Assembly: GCA_002408105.1 (NCBI GenBank)
Contig: DHQM01000037.1
Location: 7,261 to 17,424 of the forward strand
Direction: 5' to 3'
Length of the DNA: 10,164 bases
Origin: Gammaproteobacteria bacterium UBA5338
GTDB taxonomy: Bacteria; Pseudomonadota; Gammaproteobacteria; Pseudomonadales; UBA5862
Shown here piece by piece: positions 7,074 through 10,164 of the stretch (its first letter is position 1; the number at the start of each line of letters is the position of its first letter). A program made the translations under genes and the position numbers. Below the pieces are notes generated by a model. It had not been told where the DNA came from, did no database searches, and saw only the letters and a program-made list of their open reading frames with translations.

Positions 7074-8098
7074 GCCGCTGTTCCTCGCGCGAGCGGTAAT
7101 GCGTTGAGGAATTGGCCCACTGTCGAGCACTGCGCCGCCGTCGAATCCAGGCGATTGAAATCGCCCTTGTGTTCGCGCCACTTTTCGAATGGGTCAAGGT
7201 AGGAGTGTACGTGCTTCCGAGCGATCCGCACAGCCTGCGTGCCGTACAGGTGTTCGAGCGCGACCAGGTGTTGTTCGATCAGCATTGCGAGCACTGGTGG
7301 CGGTGGCGGTGGCGGCGCGCATTGATTGGTGAGTGCCGCGTTGATCTCGGCAAAGATCCAAGGGCGCCCTTGTGCCGCTCGGCCGACCATGACCCCATCT
7401 GCCCCAGTGTGGTTCAAGACCTGGCATGCCTTTTCCGGCCCGTCGATGTCGCCGTTGGCAATCACCGGAATCCGAACGGCAGCCTTGATTGCGGCGATGG
7501 TGTCGTATTCCGCAGTGCCACCGTACTTACACGCACGGGTGCGCCCGTGCACCGCCAGGGCCCGAATGCCGATGTCCTCGGCCAGTCTGGCAATGGTGAC
7601 TCCATTGCGGCTGGCCGGACACCAGCCCGTGCGCATTTTCAGGGTGACTGGCACAGGCACCGCAGCAGTGACCGCTTGCAGGATTTCCGCCACCAGTCGT
7701 TCGTCGCGCAGCAGCGCGGAACCGGCGGCTTGGGCGCACACCTTTTTGGCGGGGCATCCCATGTTGATGTCGACGAGTTGGGCGCCGGCGGAGACGGCAA
7801 CGCGGGCTGCTTCAGCCATCTGCCCAGCGTCTGCACCTACGATCTGAATGGATTTCAGTCCGTTGGAATGTTCAGAGCGCAGACGCCGCTGCGCAATTTC
7901 ACTCGACTGCAATCGAGGGTCGCTGGTGAACATCTCGGAGGTGGCGAGCGCTGCTCCGTAGTGGGTGCACAATTCACGGAAGGGGGCATCGCTGACACCG
8001 GCCATCGGCGCGAGCAAGGCGCGGCCAGGCAACACCAGGTCGGCGATGCGGATCCCCTCAGAGCGCATTGTGGGTAAAGGGTCGGAGCGTGCAATCAT
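7070..8098 (-). CDS. dusB: tRNA-dihydrouridine synthase B
   Basis: DusB is an FMN- and NADPH-dependent enzyme that reduces uridine to dihydrouridine in the tRNA D-loop. The 342 residues form a TIM barrel with [16 protein letters not shown] (28-43), the catalytic-cysteine motif [11 protein letters not shown] (110-120, C115), [28 protein letters not shown] and IPVIANGDI, and the flavin-phosphate segment [15 protein letters not shown], followed by the all-helical C-terminal domain with [10 protein letters not shown]. These match the DusB subgroup. The ATG at 8098 overlaps the stop of the preceding gene as ATGA (8098-8095); an inner ATG at 8068 (MRSEGIRI) is an alternative closer to the E. coli start. 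The stop overlaps the fis ATG. An odd feature is a run of seven prolines before the helical domain, encoded at 7295-7315. Confidence 0.97.
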   Translation of the reverse strand: MIARSDPLPTMRSEGIRIADLVLPGRALLAPMAGVSDAPFRELCTHYGAALATSEMFTSDPRLQSSEIAQRRLRSEHSNGLKSIQIVGADAGQMAEAARVAVSAGAQLVDINMGCPAKKVCAQAAGSALLRDERLVAEILQAVTAAVPVPVTLKMRTGWCPASRNGVTIARLAEDIGIRALAVHGRTRACKYGGTAEYDTIAAIKAAVRIPVIANGDIDGPEKACQVLNHTGADGVMVGRAAQGRPWIFAEINAALTNQCAPPPPPPPVLAMLIEQHLVALEHLYGTQAVRIARKHVHSYLDPFEKWREHKGDFNRLDSTAAQCSTVGQFLNALPLARGTAA

Positions 8099-8895
8099 GG
8101 GGAGGCCGGTTGAAGTAAACCCAGAGAAACTCGGGCGGGCGCGTCGGCTGCCGGCGGTGCAAGTTCGAGGTGCACGTGTACGGCGGTTTGCGGAGGGATT
8201 CCGGCGCTGACGCTCAGCTCGCCCCGCACATAACGCTGCGGTGGCAGGGTGCGGGCGGCTGTGGCCTGCTGCTCAGCATCCAGGTACTGCACCAGCAGTG
8301 CCGGGTAAGGTTGCGGGGTCGCGGCTCGGTTCAAGAGGACCAGGTCGAGGGCGACTCCGCGGCCTGCTTGGATGATGCTGGTGGCCAGGCGCACCACTTC
8401 AACAAACTCCATTGCAACAGGGCTCGGAAGGTCCTGTCCCAGCCAGGTGCTGAGGGCTTCGAGTCCGGGACGGGTGTGCGGGTGAGAGAGCAACCAGTTT
8501 CGCTCAAAGTAGGCCCATTGTGCACCAAGGGTCAGGGTAGCCAGTGCGCAGAGCACAAGGACCCGTTTGCTTGGCGTCGGTTTGGCGTTCGGACCATCGG
8601 GTTCCAGGTCGAGGCGACTTAAGGCTTCCCAGTGTTGCCGTTGCTCCGGCGTTGCGGGCAGCGCCATGGCGCGCGCACGCCGGCTGACAGGGGTCTGCAA
8701 GGGTGCGGGCTTCATGTTCCCCTCGCCGGGCTGATCGTTGTTTGCCGGCTCGGCCACCGTGCAGGGTTCGGGCGACTGCTGCCGGGCGTTGAAAACCCGG
8801 TGGCACAGGCCGCAGCGCACCTGTCCGAGGGCGGCGCTGAGCTGTAACTCGGTGACCTCGTAGCGTGTTTGGCAGCCGGGGCAGCGCGTTTCCAC
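8095..8895 (-). CDS. MJ0042-type zinc-ribbon / DUF3426 membrane protein
   Basis: This 266-residue protein begins with a zinc ribbon, TRCPGCQTRYEV (3-14) and RCGLCHRVF (27-35), with C5, C8, C28 and C31 as likely metal ligands. A polar linker rich in Pro, Gln and Ala follows (36-109), then one membrane segment (about 111-127, VLVLCALATLTLGAQWA). The C-terminal DUF3426 domain (about 155-262) shows the typical LNRAATPQPYPALLVQYLD (188-206) and LPPQRYVRGEL (217-227). The zinc ribbon would face the cytoplasm and the DUF3426 domain the periplasm (inference). The function is not known. The start is GTG at 8895 with AGGA about 7 nt ahead, 12 nt after prmA; the stop overlaps the dusB ATG. A gene of this type sits between prmA and dusB in many gammaproteobacteria. 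Confidence 0.9.
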   Translation of the reverse strand: METRCPGCQTRYEVTELQLSAALGQVRCGLCHRVFNARQQSPEPCTVAEPANNDQPGEGNMKPAPLQTPVSRRARAMALPATPEQRQHWEALSRLDLEPDGPNAKPTPSKRVLVLCALATLTLGAQWAYFERNWLLSHPHTRPGLEALSTWLGQDLPSPVAMEFVEVVRLATSIIQAGRGVALDLVLLNRAATPQPYPALLVQYLDAEQQATAARTLPPQRYVRGELSVSAGIPPQTAVHVHLELAPPAADAPARVSLGLLQPASP

Positions 8896-8907
8896 CGGGG
8901 TGTCCTG

Positions 8908-9804
8908 TCAGAGCGCGCCGCCGCCGCGCCGCCCATGGATCAGAGCCCAGCCGTCTCGTACCTCGGGTGCGCCGCAGTCAAACCAGGGGCGGTAGGCTGC
9001 GGTCACCGACTGGGCTTGGTGTTCGAGAATGCCGGACAGCAGCAGGTCGGCGCCTGGCCGGGCGAAGCCCGCCAAGGTCGAGGCCAGGTCAATGAGTGGC
9101 GCTGCGAGGATGTTCGCCATGACCAAATCGAACGCTGGTGAAGGAGCCACAGCCTCTGCCAGGGCCGTGCGCAGCCGACCCTCGACGCGCGGGTTTCGTG
9201 CGCTGTTGTCCGCTGTGGCTTGCAGTGCTTGGGGGTCGATGTCGACGGCCAAACCAGACTCGGCGGAGAGCAGCAGGGCTGCAATGGCGAGAATGCCCGA
9301 GCCACAGCCATAGTCCAGCACCGAGCCGGCTGGGCGCTGGCGTTCCAGCCATTCCAGGCAGAGCGCAGTGGTCGCGTGTGTGCCAGTGCCGAAGGCGAGG
9401 CCCGGATCGAGGTGCAGTACCGTGGCGCCCTGTGGTGCTGCAACGTCCCAGCTGGGGCACACCCACAGGGCATCGCCAAACCGCTGCGCGCGGAACTGGT
9501 CCATCCAGGAGCGTTCCCAGTTTTGCTCGGCCAAGGGGCGACAGGTGATTGCCGGGCTGTCGGAGCCCCCCAGTTGCGCCCGCACATGCAGGGCTGCGGC
9601 CTCGCACATCGCGTGTTCTGCAAACAGGCCGACGACGCGGTTGCGCTGCCACAGCATGGGGCCATCGCCCGGAGCAAGCTCGAACACCGCTTGGTTGTCG
9701 GCGCTCAGGACCGTCACGGCATCCGCGCCTGCGCCGATGAGAACGGTTTCCAATTCGTCTGCCTGTTCCGGCGTGGACGAAACCTCCAGTTGCCACCAGG
9801 ACAC
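8908..9804 (-). CDS. prmA: Ribosomal protein L11 methyltransferase
   Basis: PrmA trimethylates ribosomal protein L11 using S-adenosylmethionine. The 298 residues (family about 293-295) show the N-terminal L11-recognition domain beginning SWWQLEV (2-8), the WERSWMDQF linker region (96-104), the family signature HLDPGLAFGTGTHATT (131-146), the SAM-binding VLDYGCGSGILAIAA (162-176) with VDIDPQAL (187-194), the MANIL motif (229-233) and LLSGIL (255-260). The start is GTG at 9804; a strong GGGAGG lies about 7 nt upstream. The gene begins 15 nt after the accC stop and is followed 12 nt later by the zinc-ribbon gene. The accC-prmA order is common in gammaproteobacteria; loss of prmA in E. coli has little effect on growth. 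Confidence 0.97.
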   Translation of the reverse strand: MSWWQLEVSSTPEQADELETVLIGAGADAVTVLSADNQAVFELAPGDGPMLWQRNRVVGLFAEHAMCEAAALHVRAQLGGSDSPAITCRPLAEQNWERSWMDQFRAQRFGDALWVCPSWDVAAPQGATVLHLDPGLAFGTGTHATTALCLEWLERQRPAGSVLDYGCGSGILAIAALLLSAESGLAVDIDPQALQATADNSARNPRVEGRLRTALAEAVAPSPAFDLVMANILAAPLIDLASTLAGFARPGADLLLSGILEHQAQSVTAAYRPWFDCGAPEVRDGWALIHGRRGGGAL

Positions 9805-9819
9805 CCGCTGCCCTCCCTG

Positions 9820-10164
9820 CTATTGAGCCAGCAGCTTTTCCAGAAAGTGGATGTCAATTTCCATGCGCTGAAACTCGCTGCAGGCAAGTGCGCGGTGGTG
9901 CAGCGCCACGTTGCTGCGCACGCCGTGAATGACCACCTCGTCCAAGGCGCCGCGCATGCGCCGCAGGGCCGTGTCACGGTCGGGGCCGAAGGCGATCACC
10001 TTGGCCACCAGCGAGTCGTAGTAGGGTGGAATTCGGTAACCGGAATACAGGTGCGAATCGACGCGGATGCCGTTGCCGCCGGGGGCATGGAACATCTCGA
10101 CCAGTCCGGGGGACGGCATGAAGGTCACAGGGTCTTCCGCATTGATGCGGCACTCGATGGCGTG
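9820..10164 (-). CDS. accC: Biotin carboxylase subunit of acetyl-CoA carboxylase, C-terminal part only
   Basis: Only the last 114 residues are in the window; the gene continues past the right edge. AccC carboxylates the biotin on AccB with ATP and bicarbonate, the first step in making malonyl-CoA for fatty acids. The fragment begins HAIECRINAED, then MPSPG, HAPGGNGIRVDSHLYSGY and IPPYYDSLVAKVI, all hallmark segments of the biotin carboxylase C-terminal domain, and ends HFLEKLLAQ like E. coli AccC. The stop is TAG at 9822-9820, 15 nt before the prmA GTG. accB would be expected just upstream of accC, outside the window. Confidence 0.97.
   Translation of the reverse strand, partial: HAIECRINAEDPVTFMPSPGLVEMFHAPGGNGIRVDSHLYSGYRIPPYYDSLVAKVIAFGPDRDTALRRMRGALDEVVIHGVRSNVALHHRALACSEFQRMEIDIHFLEKLLAQ

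Noticed and set aside
6965..7181. Longer Fis with a 36-residue N-terminal extension
   Set aside because: The extension lies within dusB coding sequence in another frame, and the ATG at 7073 has a good ribosome site and gives standard Fis length.
7112..8077. Plus-strand open frame of 321 codons opposite dusB
   Set aside because: It mirrors dusB almost end to end and shows no family signature; it is a codon-bias shadow.

Overview
The window is about 10.2 kb of GC-rich bacterial DNA in which every gene I can support lies on the minus strand. The order accC - prmA - zinc-ribbon/DUF3426 protein - dusB - fis - purH - purD, read right to left, is a well-known gammaproteobacterial arrangement; from memory, Pseudomonas aeruginosa has nearly the same order. 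Together with a Fis protein of standard form, this points to a gammaproteobacterium, probably outside the Enterobacterales. I cannot name a genus.

Right part (10164 down to 3672): the 3' end of accC (biotin carboxylase) is followed at 15 nt by prmA, at 12 nt by a membrane-anchored zinc-ribbon protein, then by dusB and fis. The last three are joined by two ATGA stop/start overlaps, so this block looks like one translationally coupled operon. It covers fatty-acid precursor supply, ribosomal protein methylation, tRNA dihydrouridine formation and nucleoid/rRNA regulation. After a 162-nt gap come purH and purD (41 nt apart), two enzymes of IMP synthesis.

Middle part (3671 down to 2272): a stress module. 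A strong match to a heat-shock (sigma-32) promoter and a short structured leader precede two different small heat-shock proteins in tandem. A 52-residue YqaE/Pmp3-type membrane proteolipid follows on the same strand.

Left part (2271 down to 1): an 89-nt gap holding a perfect 10-bp inverted repeat, then a sulfotransferase with a hydrophobic N-terminus (TTG start). It overlaps by 8 nt the start of a GT4-type glycosyltransferase that runs off the left edge. The pair suggests synthesis of a sulfated glycolipid or surface glycan.

No gap exceeds 300 nt. I see no tRNA, rRNA, CRISPR, insertion sequence or phage gene. The right half is conserved core genome; the points worth a second look are the heat-shock promoter and leader, the inverted repeat, and the coupled sulfotransferase-glycosyltransferase pair. 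I found no clear evidence of a wholly new system.
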